The notes: generated by a model not told the origin, from the letters alone. A stretch of DNA of 64,000 bases from an uncultured Roseateles sp. (GCA_946886855.1 CAMPJJ010000019.1:1-64000); one strand, 5' to 3'. Counted from the first letter of the stretch, positions 26,749-38,042 are shown. Numbers and translations are program-made.

Positions 26749-27225
26749 ATGGCAGCTCGACAAGCCCTTCCCCGACGAAGCGCCCCCAGGACATCGGCCT
26801 GGCCGACCGTGGGGACGACGATCGCGACGCTGTGCCTCGCGCTGCTCCCGGGTCTGGCGACGGCCGTCGGACCGGACGACGCCAAGGGCCGATGGCTGAG
26901 CGCCGACGGCGGCGCCGTCATCGAGTTCAAGCCCTGCGAGGACAAGCCGGCCGCGCTGTGCGGCCGCATCGTCTGGGACAAGGACGCCGGCAAGGCCGAC
27001 GACACCTGCGGCATCCAGATCGCGCAGCTGGACCGCTACGAGAACGAGGCCTGGCGCGACGGCTGGGTCTACGACCCGCGCGACAAGAAGAAATACAAGG
27101 GCGCGCTGCGCGTGAAGAGCGGCGACCTCTACATCCGCGCCTACATCGGGACCGAGATCCTCGGTCAGACCGAGCAGATGAAGCGCGTGGCGGAACTGCC
27201 CGCCTCGCCCGTCTGCAAATCCTGA
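26749..27225 (+). CDS. DUF2147 exported protein
   Basis: This 158-residue protein has a signal peptide (cleaved near ATAVG) and the DUF2147 core: GRWLSADGGAVIEFKPC, LCGRIVWDK, WVYDPRDKKKYKG and LRVKSGDLYIRAYIG. DUF2147 proteins are periplasmic and of unknown function, with a beta-barrel fold. Four Cys residues in the mature part could form disulfides. A GGAGAGG site precedes the ATG. It is the first gene of the operon controlled by operators 2 and 3. Confidence 0.85.
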   Translation: MAARQALPRRSAPRTSAWPTVGTTIATLCLALLPGLATAVGPDDAKGRWLSADGGAVIEFKPCEDKPAALCGRIVWDKDAGKADDTCGIQIAQLDRYENEAWRDGWVYDPRDKKKYKGALRVKSGDLYIRAYIGTEILGQTEQMKRVAELPASPVCKS

Positions 27226-27280
27226 ACACCGGCACGCCCGAACGCCCGAACGCGCGAACGCCTGACCGAGGAGATCCGAG

Positions 27281-28210
27281 ATGACCCGCAAGACCATCGC
27301 CTGCTCGCCCTTCGAATCCGTCGCGGCCCATGCGCCTCGCCTGGCCCTGTGCGCCTTCGCGACGATGACCGCCCTCTGCCCCCTCACCGCCCGCGCCGAC
27401 GAGACCGGTACCGCCACGATGGCCGTCGACACGGAAGTGAAGCTGCTCTCCGACCTGCGCAACCGCGGCGTGTCGGATTCCGGTCGCAAGCCGTCGCTGC
27501 AGCTGGGCGTCCAGATCGCGCACGAGTCCGGATTCATCGGCCTCGCGCAGCTGTCCACGGTAAGCAGGAAGGCCTTCACCGACGGCGACGGCCTCAACCT
27601 GCTGCTCGGCACCGGCTACCGCTTCGGCGATCCCGACGGCTGGCACTTCGGCCTGGGCCTGGCCAAGGAGTTCTTCCCCGGCGCGAAGTTCGACGCCCCG
27701 CACGGCATCGACATGGAAGCCGGCGTGCCGGTGGACTTCCGCCGCACCCGCTACGACACCGCCTACGCCGTGCTGGAGATCGGCTGGGGCAAGCTCGAAG
27801 GGCGCATCCTCAACGTGCTCTCGCGCACCTACCGCGGTGCGGACACCGGCGGCGTCTGCGGCCAGATCCTCGTCGCCGGCGTCGATCCCACGCCGGCGCT
27901 CGAGTGCTACGGCCGCGGCGACAACAACTCGCGCGGCAGCATGCTCTACGAGCTGGCCTATCGCCATCCGCTCACGCCGACCACGACGCTGAACCTGCAC
28001 GCCGGCACGCAGAAGATCCGCCACTTCAAGGAGGCGGACTTCAGCGACTACTCGATCGGCGTCACGCACCAGCGCTGGGGACTGAGCTTCACCGCCGAAT
28101 GGGTCGCCACCCGCACCCACCGGCCGGAGCTCTTCATGATCCCCGACGGCGACGGCTGGAAACGCCAGGACAACAACACGCTGGTGGTGTCCGTGTCGCG
28201 CAAGTTCTGA
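27281..28210 (+). CDS. TorF-family putative porin
   Basis: This 309-residue protein has a long N-region signal peptide (cleaved after ARADE or nearby) and the TorF/TIGR02001-like pattern VKLLSDLRNRGVSDSGRKPS. Repeated amphipathic strands follow, and it ends in VSVSRKF with a C-terminal Phe for outer-membrane assembly. It probably allows a substrate to cross the outer membrane. Its stop overlaps the kinase start (TGATG), so it is in the same operon. The 55-bp gap before it carries a small CGAACGC-type repeat. It is distinct from the interrupted TorF-like gene in the kdp cluster. Confidence 0.8.
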   Translation: MTRKTIACSPFESVAAHAPRLALCAFATMTALCPLTARADETGTATMAVDTEVKLLSDLRNRGVSDSGRKPSLQLGVQIAHESGFIGLAQLSTVSRKAFTDGDGLNLLLGTGYRFGDPDGWHFGLGLAKEFFPGAKFDAPHGIDMEAGVPVDFRRTRYDTAYAVLEIGWGKLEGRILNVLSRTYRGADTGGVCGQILVAGVDPTPALECYGRGDNNSRGSMLYELAYRHPLTPTTTLNLHAGTQKIRHFKEADFSDYSIGVTHQRWGLSFTAEWVATRTHRPELFMIPDGDGWKRQDNNTLVVSVSRKF

Positions 28211-29853
28211 TGAGCGCGCCGGTCTCATCGGCCTCGCCGCTGGTGCTCGCGGTCGACCTGGGCACCAGCGGCTGCAAGTGTGCCCTGGTGACCCTGGGCG
28301 GCGAGGTCCTGGCCTGGGCCTTCCGTCCCGTCCCCCTGCTGGTCGACGGTGCGCGGGCCGAGCAGGACCCCGAGGCCTGGTGGCAGGCCTTGCTCGACGC
28401 GGCCGGCGAAGTGCTCGCGCCCGATGCCGCGCGCCGGCGCCGCGTGTCGGCGGTGTGCTGCTCGACGCAGACGGAGGTGACCGTCTGCCTCGGCCGCGAC
28501 GGCCGCGCGATCGGGCCGGCGTTCAGCTGGCTGGACGCGCGCGGCGCGGGCGCGATCCGGCGCCGGCTGCGCAGCCGCTGGCTCAACATCGAGGGCTATG
28601 CGCCGCACAAGCTCTGGCGCTGGCTGCGTCTGACCGGCGGCGCGCCGTCGCTGAGCGGACGCGACGCGGCCGGCCACATGGCCTTCATCCGCGACGAATC
28701 GCCCGCCGTCTACGAGGCGACCCGCTGCTTCCTCAACGCGCTCGACTACCTGAACTACCGCCTGTGCGGACGCATCTGCGCAACGCAGGACTCCATCCTC
28801 ACGAGCTGGGTCACCGACAACCGCGATCCCTCGCGCATCCGCTACGACGCGCGGCTGATCCGCGCGCTGGACCTCGACGCGGACAAGCTGCCGGCGCTCG
28901 TCCGCTCCACCGACCTGCTGGGGCCGCTGCTGCCAGAGGTCGCCACCACGCTGGGCCTGCCCGCCGACACGCCGGTCGTGGCCGGCGCCGTCGACACCTC
29001 CGCGGTCGCGGTGAGCGCCGCCGTGAAGGACTTCGACACCCACCTCTACCTCGGCACCTCGTCCTGGCTGGGCGCGCACGTCCCGACCATGCGCACCGAC
29101 GTGCGCCACAAGATCGCGGCGGTGCCGTGTGCGGTCGACGACCGCTATCTCGCGCTCGCGCTGCAGTCGACGGCCGGCGCCAACCTGTCCTTCCTGCGCG
29201 ACCGCATCCTCTACCACCCCGACGAGCTGGCGTCCGACGAGGAACACCCCGCCGTCTACGAGCTGCTCAACACGATCGCTGCCCGGGTGCCGCCGGGCGC
29301 GCGCGGGCTGATCTACATGCCGTGGCTCTTCGGCGAGCGCACGCCCGTGGATGATCCGCTGCTGCGGGCGGGGCTGATCAACCTCTCGCTGGCGCATTCG
29401 CGCGAGGACATCTTCCGTGCCTTCCTCGAGGGCGTCGCGCTGAACACGCGCTGGATGATGGCGCCCTTCGCGCGGCTGCTCGGACGCTCGCCCGGCACCA
29501 TCGCGGCGGTCGGCGGCGGCGCGCAGAGCGATGTCTGGTGCCAGATCCTCGCGGACGTCACCGGCCATCCGATCCGGCAACTCGAGCACCCCCTCCAGGC
29601 CAACGCGGTCGGCGCCGCCTTTCTCGCGGGCATCGGCACCGGCGCGCTGCGTTTCGGCGATCTCCCGTCGCTGCGCCGCACGCGCCGCGTCTACGAGCCC
29701 ACGCCGGCGCTGCGCCGGCTCTACGACGACGAGTTCGAGGCCTTCAAGGACGCCCATCGGCGTCTGGCGCCGCTGTACCGCCGCCTCAACGGCGCGCACG
29801 CGACAGGCGCGGCGCACGGCGCGGCAGGCGTGGCGACGGGAGCCACCGCATGA
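28210..29853 (+). CDS. FGGY-family carbohydrate kinase
   Basis: The 547-residue protein has two actin-like domains. The phosphate-binding loop is VLAVDLGTSGCKCALV, and the C-terminal FGGY signature region includes IAAVGGGAQSDVWCQILADV and NAVGAAFLAG. Asp276, in AGAVDTSAVAVSA, is a candidate catalytic base. It is closest in style to xylulokinase-like enzymes, but the sugar or polyol substrate cannot be told. It overlaps TorF by one base and the aldolase by four, so translation is coupled. The last 20 residues are Ala/Gly/Thr repeats. Confidence 0.88.
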   Translation: MSAPVSSASPLVLAVDLGTSGCKCALVTLGGEVLAWAFRPVPLLVDGARAEQDPEAWWQALLDAAGEVLAPDAARRRRVSAVCCSTQTEVTVCLGRDGRAIGPAFSWLDARGAGAIRRRLRSRWLNIEGYAPHKLWRWLRLTGGAPSLSGRDAAGHMAFIRDESPAVYEATRCFLNALDYLNYRLCGRICATQDSILTSWVTDNRDPSRIRYDARLIRALDLDADKLPALVRSTDLLGPLLPEVATTLGLPADTPVVAGAVDTSAVAVSAAVKDFDTHLYLGTSSWLGAHVPTMRTDVRHKIAAVPCAVDDRYLALALQSTAGANLSFLRDRILYHPDELASDEEHPAVYELLNTIAARVPPGARGLIYMPWLFGERTPVDDPLLRAGLINLSLAHSREDIFRAFLEGVALNTRWMMAPFARLLGRSPGTIAAVGGGAQSDVWCQILADVTGHPIRQLEHPLQANAVGAAFLAGIGTGALRFGDLPSLRRTRRVYEPTPALRRLYDDEFEAFKDAHRRLAPLYRRLNGAHATGAAHGAAGVATGATA

Positions 29854-30511
29854 AGCACGAGATCGAGCGCCGCCACGTGGTGGATCTCTGCCTGCGGCTG
29901 TCCGAGCGCGGCTACTTCGCCGGCACGGGCGGCAACCTGATGCTGCGCATCGACCGGGCACTCGTCGCCGTGACGCCCTCGGCGACGGATTACCTGGTCA
30001 TGCGGCCGGAGGACGTCTGCGTGCTTCGCCTGGCCGATCTGGCCGTGGTCGACGACGCCAGCGGCGGCGATCGGCCGCCCTCCGTCGAGACCGGCCTGCA
30101 TGCCCGCGTGCTGCGCGCGCGGCCCGACGTCGGCTGCAGCATCCACACGCACCAGCCGCTGGCGAGCGCCTGCGCGCTGATCGGTCAAACGCTGACGGTG
30201 CCGGAGGCGATGCGGCGATGGCTGGGCGCGGAGGTGCCGGTCGTCGGGTATGCGCCGTCGGGGACCGCGTGGCTCGCCGGCAAACTCGCCAAGGCGGTCC
30301 GCCCGGACCGGCAGGCCTACCTGCTGCGCAACCATGGCATCCTGTGCTGCGCTTCGGACAGCGCCACCGCGCTCGAAGCGGTCGAGCGCCTGGAGACGCT
30401 CGCTCGCGATCTGCTCGCGGCGCGCATCGACGAACGCGCCCGTCGCGAGCCCGGCCAAGCGGCCCGGCTCACGGCGGTGCGCGATCTGCTGCTCTCTCTC
30501 AAGGGACCGTG

Positions 30512-30512
<1 letters not shown>
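29850..30512 (+). CDS. Class II aldolase/adducin family protein
   Basis: This 220-residue enzyme has the metal site of class II sugar-phosphate aldolases: His99 and His101 in SIHTHQPLAS and His162 in RNHGI, with a Glu (SVETGLHAR) in the usual catalytic position. GTGGNLMLRI corresponds to the phosphate-binding glycine segment. It should cleave or epimerise the phosphorylated product of the upstream kinase. It overlaps the kinase by ATGA and the aminotransferase by one base. Confidence 0.88.
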
Positions 30513-32100
<1,588 letters not shown>

Positions 32101-32104
<4 letters not shown>

Positions 32105-32766
32105 GCGACGGCATGGACAACGGCATGGACGCCGGAACGCTCGCCGACAGCTGGCGCGGCCTTCGACAACGGCTGCTGGCGCGCGGGCTCATGCCGGGCG
32201 ACGCGGACAGCCTCTCGCTGCGCGATCCCGCGAGCGGGCAGATGGGCTGGGGAACGGCCACGGACGCATCGATGCGCAGCTCACCGCTCGCTCCTGCCGA
32301 AGGCCTGGTCGCAGGCGCGCCGGCGCTGCATCGGACGGTCTACGCGGCCCGGCCCGATGTCTGCGCCGTGCTCGTCGGTGGCGGCCCGTTCTGCCGCCAG
32401 ATTGCGGCCTTCGGCGGATGGATGCCGGCGGTCTTCGACGAGCAGATCCGCCAGCTCGGTCACATGGCGCACCCTACCGACCACTTGTCGCAGCTGCCGG
32501 CCGCGCTGGCCGACGGCGGCAACGTGGCACTGCATGCGGGTCAGGTCTTGCTGCTGGGAATGACGCCGTCGCGGCTCGCGCTGAACGCGGAGCTCTTCGA
32601 GAAATGCGCGAAGGCCTGGGTCACGGCGACGGCCGCCGGCGCGAAGGTCCGTCCCCTGCCCTGGCTGGTGCGGCATGTCGCCAACGGCAGGCTCATGAAG
32701 GAGGAGGCCCGTGCCCGGGAGCAGGTGCGGCAGGGAAAAACGCCGATGGAGACGCGCGGGTATTGA
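32101..32766 (+). CDS. Degenerate class II aldolase-like protein
   Basis: The protein has the size (221 residues) and overall pattern of the class II aldolase three genes upstream, with LHRTVYAARPDVCAVLVGGG aligning to the part with the HTH metal site. Both metal-binding His are missing there (VGGGP instead of IHTHQ), and the second site reads LHAGQ instead of RNHG. It is probably catalytically inactive or uses another chemistry, for example a partner subunit. Its ATGA overlaps the aminotransferase stop. It is the last gene of the operon. Confidence 0.7.
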
Positions 32767-33097
32767 TGCGGCGTGGGGGCATCGCTCAGAGCCAAACGCT
32801 TGCGGCGGGTGTCCACGGACGCGCTGCCAGTGGCGGCCCGACAGACTGGCGATCCCTTCCACCGATCGCTGCCTGGCGCTTCTGCAGCCGCTGGCTGAAA
32901 CGACGGGGCCGCCCTCTGGGCCACTAGAAGCTTTTGGCCACCCAATCGCCTTTAACCTCAGCTCACCGCCCACATCCGCAGGCCGCCACATGCCTTGCCG
33001 ATTGGACGGGCGCGTCGACTAAAACGCTGGCTCGCGCTCATCCCATCGAAGGCATTGAGTGTCCAGACTCTGTAGAAGATCGGATCAAGGCTGTCCC
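32767..33097. other. Intergenic stretch after the catabolic operon
   Basis: These 331 bases hold no convincing gene. A weak stem, GGCCA to TGGCC, near 32919-32941 could end the operon transcript but lacks a T-run. A promoter for the gene at 33098 should lie here, though no clear one is visible. Confidence 0.4.
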
Positions 33098-33442
33098 ATG
33101 AAGATGTACATCCTCGTACGAGACGACATTCCCCTCGGCATCGCGATGGTTGCGGTCGCGCATGCCTCCCTGGCGGGATACCTCAAGTTTCGTGACACCC
33201 CCGAGGTGGCCCGCTGGCTGGATCCAGGCCCGTTCTTCAAGGCCGTCTGCAAGGTGAGCGCCAAGGAGTTCGAGCAGGCGAAGCAGTTCGAGGATCATGT
33301 CGTGCTCACTGAATCCGCACTCGGTCATCAGGAGGTCGCGATCGCGTTCAAGCCGCGCGAGGAGTGGCCCAAGATGTTCCGCTTCCTGCCGCTCTATCGC
33401 GACGCGCCGGGCATCGGCAACGATCCCGGCCGGAGCGACTGA
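33098..33442 (+). CDS. Small protein resembling the peptidyl-tRNA hydrolase 2 fold
   Basis: The 114-residue protein begins MKMYILVRDDIPLGIAMVAV and continues AHASLAGYLKF, which resembles the first strand and helix of Pth2-type proteins (VVRxDL...KIAAQxxHA). The later strand LTESALGHQEVAIAFKP also fits. The fold assignment is tentative and the catalytic role is unknown. The downstream gene starts within its stop codon (TGATG), so the two are expressed together. Confidence 0.55.
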   Translation: MKMYILVRDDIPLGIAMVAVAHASLAGYLKFRDTPEVARWLDPGPFFKAVCKVSAKEFEQAKQFEDHVVLTESALGHQEVAIAFKPREEWPKMFRFLPLYRDAPGIGNDPGRSD

Positions 33443-33924
33443 TGAACGAGACCAAGCCGCCGCTCTTTCGCAAGGAAAACACGACCGCGTACGCGATGCG
33501 CCACCGCCATGACGCGCGCGACTTCGGCGATACGCGCAACACCAAGGCGGCACGGACGTCGGAAGCCACGCGCCTCCCCATGCACGGCAAGGAGCGTCGC
33601 GGACGCGACTACACGCCGCTCTTTCGATTCCTCCTGTCCAAGGTAGGACAGCCTTGGACGGTCGTCCATTCGGAGGCCGTCGCCAGACTGGATCGCGTCG
33701 ATCCGATCTTCTGGCTGGTCGCGCTGCGCGAGGAAGATCGTGAGGACTACGTCCGCACCGGCGAGTCCAGTTGCTTCAGCGGCCTCTACGTGGATGATGA
33801 CGGTGTGCTGCGCATCGTCAATCCGGAGATCGGCCCCTCCACCTTGGAACCGAACTGCCGCTGCTGCACGCACACCTTCAACGGCGTCCCGTTCAAGCAG
33901 AAATATCGCGATCCGGTCCAGTGA
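33442..33924 (+). CDS. Hypothetical protein, coupled to Pth2-like gene
   Basis: I do not recognise this 160-residue protein. It is rich in Arg/His/Asp in the first third, has a folded-looking middle (WTVVHSEAVARLDRVDPIFW) and ends with a CRCCTHTF cluster that could bind metal. It has no signal peptide or membrane helix. Its ATG overlaps the upstream stop. The unit could be a toxin-antitoxin or repair pair, but nothing in the sequence decides this. Confidence 0.6.
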   Translation: MNETKPPLFRKENTTAYAMRHRHDARDFGDTRNTKAARTSEATRLPMHGKERRGRDYTPLFRFLLSKVGQPWTVVHSEAVARLDRVDPIFWLVALREEDREDYVRTGESSCFSGLYVDDDGVLRIVNPEIGPSTLEPNCRCCTHTFNGVPFKQKYRDPVQ

Positions 33925-34127
33925 AGAAAGCTCGCGAGGCAGCTGCGGCGTCGCCATTCGGCCTGGAGCGAAGGCAAGACCTTCAACGCCGGCACCGTCG
34001 GGCGGGCCGGCGCTGTCGCCCCATCCGCACACACCTCCCCCCTTCGGGGTGACGAAGGTCGCCCCGCCGCTGAGGGATACTCCTCCGCGACGGTCGGTTT
34101 GGACCGTGCCTTTCGTGGAGCAGCGCC

Positions 34128-35198
34128 ATGGGCCTGATGGACTTCATCAAGAAACAGTTCATAGACATCATCCAGTGGACGGAGGACGACAACGGCGTCC
34201 TCTCGTACCGCTACCCGATGCAGGACTTTGAAATCCAGTACGGCGGCTCCCTCACCGTGCGCGAATCGCAGATGGCCGTCTTCGTCAACGAAGGCAAGGT
34301 CGCCGACGTGTTCGGCCCCGGCATGTACAAGCTGACCACGCAGACGCTGCCGGTCCTGACCTACCTCAAGAACTGGGACAAGCTCTTCGAGTCCCCCTTC
34401 AAGAGCGACGTCTACTTCTTCTCGACCCGCCAGCAGATCGACCAGCGCTGGGGCACCACCCAGCCCGTCACCATCCGCGACAAGGACTTCGGCGCGGTGC
34501 GCCTGCGCGCGTTCGGCAACTATTCGTACCGCATCGTCGATCCGAAGAAGTTCCACACCGAGATCTCCGGCACCCGCGAGCGCTACACCGTCACCGAGCT
34601 CGACGGCCAGCTCCGCGGCCTGATGCTGCAGCACATCTCGGACGCGGTCGCCCAGTCCGGCATCCCCTTCCTGGACCTCGCGGCCAACCAGGTCGAGTTC
34701 GCCAAGGCGCTGCAGGAGGCCAACGCCGCGGCCTTCGACGCGCTCGGCCTCAAGCTCGAGGGGGTCACGCTGCAGAACGTCTCCCTGCCCGAGGAACTGC
34801 AGAAGATCCTCGACCAGAAGATCGGCATGGGCATGATCGGCCAGAACATGGGCCAGTTCCTGCAATACCAGACCGCCCAAGCCATTCCGAAGCTCGCCGA
34901 GGGCGTCGGCGCGGGCGGCGGCGGCGGCATCGCGGGCGATGCGATGGGACTGGGCGCGGGCCTGGCGCTCGGCCAGACCATGGCGCAGCAGCTGCAGCAG
35001 GGCTTGTCCGGCGCCAACCAGGCCGCCGCGCAAGCCGCTGCACAAGGTGCCGCGCCCGTCCAGCCGCAACCCGTCAGCGCCAGCGCCGACGAGGTGCTCC
35101 TGCTGCTGGAGAAGCTCGGCGACCTCAAGGCCAAGGGCATCCTCACCGACGAGGAATTCGCGGCCAAGAAGGCCGACCTGCTGAAGAAGCTCAGCTGA
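34128..35198 (+). CDS. SPFH-domain protein with C-terminal SHOCT-like segment
   Basis: The 356-residue protein contains the SPFH/virion core-like region (residues about 30-230; YRYPMQDFEIQYGGSLTVRE, DKDFGAVRLRAFGNYSYRIV). It continues with a Gly/Ala/Gln-rich linker and a short SHOCT-like C-terminal motif (LEKLGDLKAKGILTDEEF). SHOCT segments are thought to promote oligomerisation or membrane contact. It leads a set with DUF4178 and DUF350 genes that is often associated with envelope stress and membrane scaffolds. It has no signal peptide. Confidence 0.85.
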   Translation: MGLMDFIKKQFIDIIQWTEDDNGVLSYRYPMQDFEIQYGGSLTVRESQMAVFVNEGKVADVFGPGMYKLTTQTLPVLTYLKNWDKLFESPFKSDVYFFSTRQQIDQRWGTTQPVTIRDKDFGAVRLRAFGNYSYRIVDPKKFHTEISGTRERYTVTELDGQLRGLMLQHISDAVAQSGIPFLDLAANQVEFAKALQEANAAAFDALGLKLEGVTLQNVSLPEELQKILDQKIGMGMIGQNMGQFLQYQTAQAIPKLAEGVGAGGGGGIAGDAMGLGAGLALGQTMAQQLQQGLSGANQAAAQAAAQGAAPVQPQPVSASADEVLLLLEKLGDLKAKGILTDEEFAAKKADLLKKLS

Positions 35199-35250
35199 CG
35201 CCGTGCGGCGTCTCGGCGTCTCCCCCGGCATGACTCGCTCCGGATCCTGA

Positions 35251-36852
35251 TTGGCCACCGCTTCCCCCCAGCGCCGCTGGCAGGCGCTCTGCCCGAACTG
35301 CGGAGCGCCGGTCGAGTTCGCCTCGGCCGCGTCCGCCAGCGCCGTCTGCAGCTACTGCCGCGCCACGCTGCTGCGTGAAGGCGATGCGCTGCGCAAGATC
35401 GGCACCAGCGCGGAACTGTTCGAGGACTACTCGCCGCTGCAGCTCGGCGCCGCCGGGCGCTACGCCGGCGCGGGCTTCGTCGTCGCCGGCCGGCTGCAGA
35501 TGGCCTACGCCGACGGCAGCTGGAACGAGTGGCACCTGCTCTTCGACGCCAGCGCCGACCAGCCGCCCCGCAGCGGCTGGCTGGCCGAGGACAACGGCAG
35601 CTTCGTCGTCAGCTTCGAGGCGCCGCTGCAGGAGCGCGCGCCCGATCCCGCCACGCTGCGCCCCGGCGGGTTGCAGATGCTCGCGGGCTCGGCCTGGCAG
35701 GTCGCGTCCATCGTCGATGCGACGCTCGCCGCCGCCGAGGGCGAACTGCCGCATCCGCCGGAGCTGGCGAAAAGTTATCCCGTCGTCGACCTGCGCAACA
35801 CGGCCGACGAGGTCGCGACGCTCGAGTACAGCGATCCGGCACAGCCCACCTGGTCGATCGGCCGCGCGGTCCAGCTTGCCGACCTGTCGCTGACCGGCCT
35901 GCGCGAGGCCAGCGGCGCCACGCTGCAGTCGAAGTCGCTGCCCTGCCCCAACTGCGGCGCCGCGCTCGAGCCGAAGCTGGGCACGACGCAGTCCATCGTC
36001 TGCGGCCAGTGCCAGTCCGTCGTCGACGTCTCCCAGGGCGCCGGCGCCGATCTGGCCGCCTATCGCCAGAACACCGGCGGCGAGCCGCAGATCCCGCTGG
36101 GCACGACCGGCCTGCTGGCGGTCGAGGGCGGCACGCCCAAGCCCTGGCAGGTCGTCGGTTACCTGGAGCGCTGCGACCTCCCCGAGTCCGGCGAGGACGA
36201 ACAGACCTTCTGGCGCGAGTACCTGCTGTTCAGCCGCATGGAAGGCTTCGCCTTCCTCGTCGACACCGAGGACGGCTGGAGCGTCGTGCGGCCGATCACC
36301 GGCGCGCCGTCGAACGCGGGCGCCAAGTCGGTCCGCTACAAGGACAAGGACTTCAAGCACAAGTGGACCTACACCGCGAAGGTCACCTACGTGCTGGGCG
36401 AATTCTACTGGCGCGTCAAGCGCGAGGAACGCGCCCTCGTCCGCGACTATGAATGGCGCAACGGCACGCGGCTCGAGCTGCTGAGCAGCGAGCAGGCCGG
36501 CAACGAGGTGACCTGGAGCCACGGCCGGGCCGTCGACGCCGCCGAGGTGCGCCGCTTCTCCGCGCTGCCCGAGGACCGGATGCCGGCGCTGCGCCGCGAC
36601 GTGACGTCGGGCATGGACCAGGGCAAGCTGCTGCGCAACATCATCATCGGGATCTTCGTCATCGCGGTGCTGTTCGCGCTGCTGCGCGCCTGCAGCAAGG
36701 ACGACTGCGACCGCTACAAGGACACCTACGGCGAGAGCAGCGCCGAGTACCAGCAGTGCAAGCGCAGCAGCCGCGGGTCCGGCGTGGGCTACGTGGGATC
36801 CAGCGGCGGCTCCTACGGCGGCTACAGCAGCGGCGGCGGCGGCCACAAGTAG
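35251..36852 (+). CDS. DUF4178-containing protein with two zinc ribbons
   Basis: This 533-residue protein carries two zinc ribbons (CPNCGAPVEF...CSYC near residues 11-35 and CPNCGAALEP...CGQC near 231-254), each followed by a DUF4178 domain. A C-terminal transmembrane helix (IIIGIFVIAVLFALL) and a Gly/Ser/Tyr-rich tail end it. The start is TTG at 35251; no ATG is available in frame nearby. It follows the SPFH gene by 52 bp and precedes the DUF350 gene. The function of DUF4178 is unknown. Confidence 0.85.
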   Translation: MATASPQRRWQALCPNCGAPVEFASAASASAVCSYCRATLLREGDALRKIGTSAELFEDYSPLQLGAAGRYAGAGFVVAGRLQMAYADGSWNEWHLLFDASADQPPRSGWLAEDNGSFVVSFEAPLQERAPDPATLRPGGLQMLAGSAWQVASIVDATLAAAEGELPHPPELAKSYPVVDLRNTADEVATLEYSDPAQPTWSIGRAVQLADLSLTGLREASGATLQSKSLPCPNCGAALEPKLGTTQSIVCGQCQSVVDVSQGAGADLAAYRQNTGGEPQIPLGTTGLLAVEGGTPKPWQVVGYLERCDLPESGEDEQTFWREYLLFSRMEGFAFLVDTEDGWSVVRPITGAPSNAGAKSVRYKDKDFKHKWTYTAKVTYVLGEFYWRVKREERALVRDYEWRNGTRLELLSSEQAGNEVTWSHGRAVDAAEVRRFSALPEDRMPALRRDVTSGMDQGKLLRNIIIGIFVIAVLFALLRACSKDDCDRYKDTYGESSAEYQQCKRSSRGSGVGYVGSSGGSYGGYSSGGGGHK

Positions 36853-36974
36853 TCACCAGTCTCACCCAGAGTCACTCAGAGTCCCCCGACGACGGCGGCA
36901 ATCGCGGAGACACTCCGGCGGCCCGGATCTCCGACCGCCGTTCTTCACCGATATCAAGTTCCCAGGAGAACGAC

Positions 36975-37199
36975 ATGGAAGGTTTCGAATGGCTCAAGCC
37001 CGCGATCGTGCTGGGCTCCATCCTGTACGCCCTCATCGGCGTGCTGGTGTTCTGGATCAGCTTCGTCGTCATCGACAAGCTGACCCCGTACAAGCTGTGG
37101 GAAGAGATCGTGGAGCACAAGAACATGGCCCTGGCCGTCGTGGTCGCGGCGATGTGCATCTCCATCGGCCAGATCGTCGCCGCGGCGATCCACGGCTGA
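36975..37199 (+). CDS. DUF350 inner-membrane protein (YjfL-like)
   Basis: The 74-residue protein has two helices (about 8-30 and 50-72) with the DUF350 pattern GSILYALIGVLVFWISFVVI and a charged loop DKLTPYKLWEEIVEHKN between them. An AGGAG site lies 6 bases before the ATG. It belongs to the SPFH-DUF4178-DUF350 set, which is conserved as a unit in many proteobacteria. Confidence 0.85.
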   Translation: MEGFEWLKPAIVLGSILYALIGVLVFWISFVVIDKLTPYKLWEEIVEHKNMALAVVVAAMCISIGQIVAAAIHG

Positions 37200-37214
37200 A
37201 CTGAACAGACCTTC

Positions 37215-38042
37215 ATGCGCCCCTCCGTCCGATCCGTTGTCCCCTTCGCGCTGGCCGCCCTGGCGGCGACCGCCGCTGGCCCTGTCGCCGCGCAGTCGCA
37301 GGCCTACAAGCCGCCGCCGCCCGCGAAGTCCACCGGCATCGCACCCAAGGGCGACTTCACGAAGGACCTGCAGCGGGCGCGGCCCGACGCGGATCCAGGC
37401 CAGGCGTCCGGCAACGAGGGCTCGGACGAGGCCTTCCGCGCCAAGGCCGAGGCCGACGCCATCCGCAAGGCCAACGCGGCCAGCCGGCACGACCTCATCA
37501 AGCGCACCGGTTCGCGGCTGGTGCTGCCGACCGTTTCCGGACGACCGGAGCTCTTCGACAGCGTCTGGCCCAACGCCAGCGGCCACGGCGAGGCGGCCTA
37601 TGAGGACTACCGCTTCGACGGCCTGTCGCCGGATCGCGAGTTCTTCATCGTGCGCGCGACCTACTACGAGAGCAGCGACGTGATCTGGGTCTCGCGCCAG
37701 GACGGCGAGCGCTACCGGCTGCGCGCCACGCCCAGGCCCTCGCCGGACGGCAGCCTGCTGGCGGTCGTCAGCGCTTCCGAGGCGACGGACTTCAACGGCA
37801 TCCTGATCTGGGAGCGTGCGTCCAGCCGGCTGGTCGAGAAGTTCCGCCACGAGCCCGGCGATCGCTACGCGCAGTACCGCTTCATGCGCTGGAAGGACAA
37901 CCGGACCATCGAACTCGAGCGCACCACGCAGGGCGATCCCCTCACCTGCCCCCAGGCCATGGAAGAGACGCTGGTCGTGCTCGCGCGCGAGGGCGACCAC
38001 TGGGCGCTCAAGGATGTGGCGGCGCCGCGCTGCAGGCGTTGA
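37215..38042 (+). CDS. Exported hypothetical protein A of a tandem paralogous pair
   Basis: The 275-residue protein has a signal peptide (cleaved after PVAAQ), a Pro/Lys-rich linker and a beta-rich domain with RFDGLSPDREFFIVRATY, PSPDGSLLAVVSASEATDFNG and LIWERASSRLVEKFR. These repeats resemble TolB/WD40-like blades. Two Cys residues near the end may form a disulfide. The protein at 38200 is a clear paralogue. Function is unknown; position suggests linkage to the SPFH-DUF4178-DUF350 set. Confidence 0.75.
   Translation: MRPSVRSVVPFALAALAATAAGPVAAQSQAYKPPPPAKSTGIAPKGDFTKDLQRARPDADPGQASGNEGSDEAFRAKAEADAIRKANAASRHDLIKRTGSRLVLPTVSGRPELFDSVWPNASGHGEAAYEDYRFDGLSPDREFFIVRATYYESSDVIWVSRQDGERYRLRATPRPSPDGSLLAVVSASEATDFNGILIWERASSRLVEKFRHEPGDRYAQYRFMRWKDNRTIELERTTQGDPLTCPQAMEETLVVLAREGDHWALKDVAAPRCRR

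Noticed and set aside
24650..26794. 714-codon minus-strand frame ending in the TetR domain
   Set aside because: Only the last 226 codons are TetR-like; the rest lies antisense to the MFS gene and crosses the operator region, so a fused regulator is not supported.
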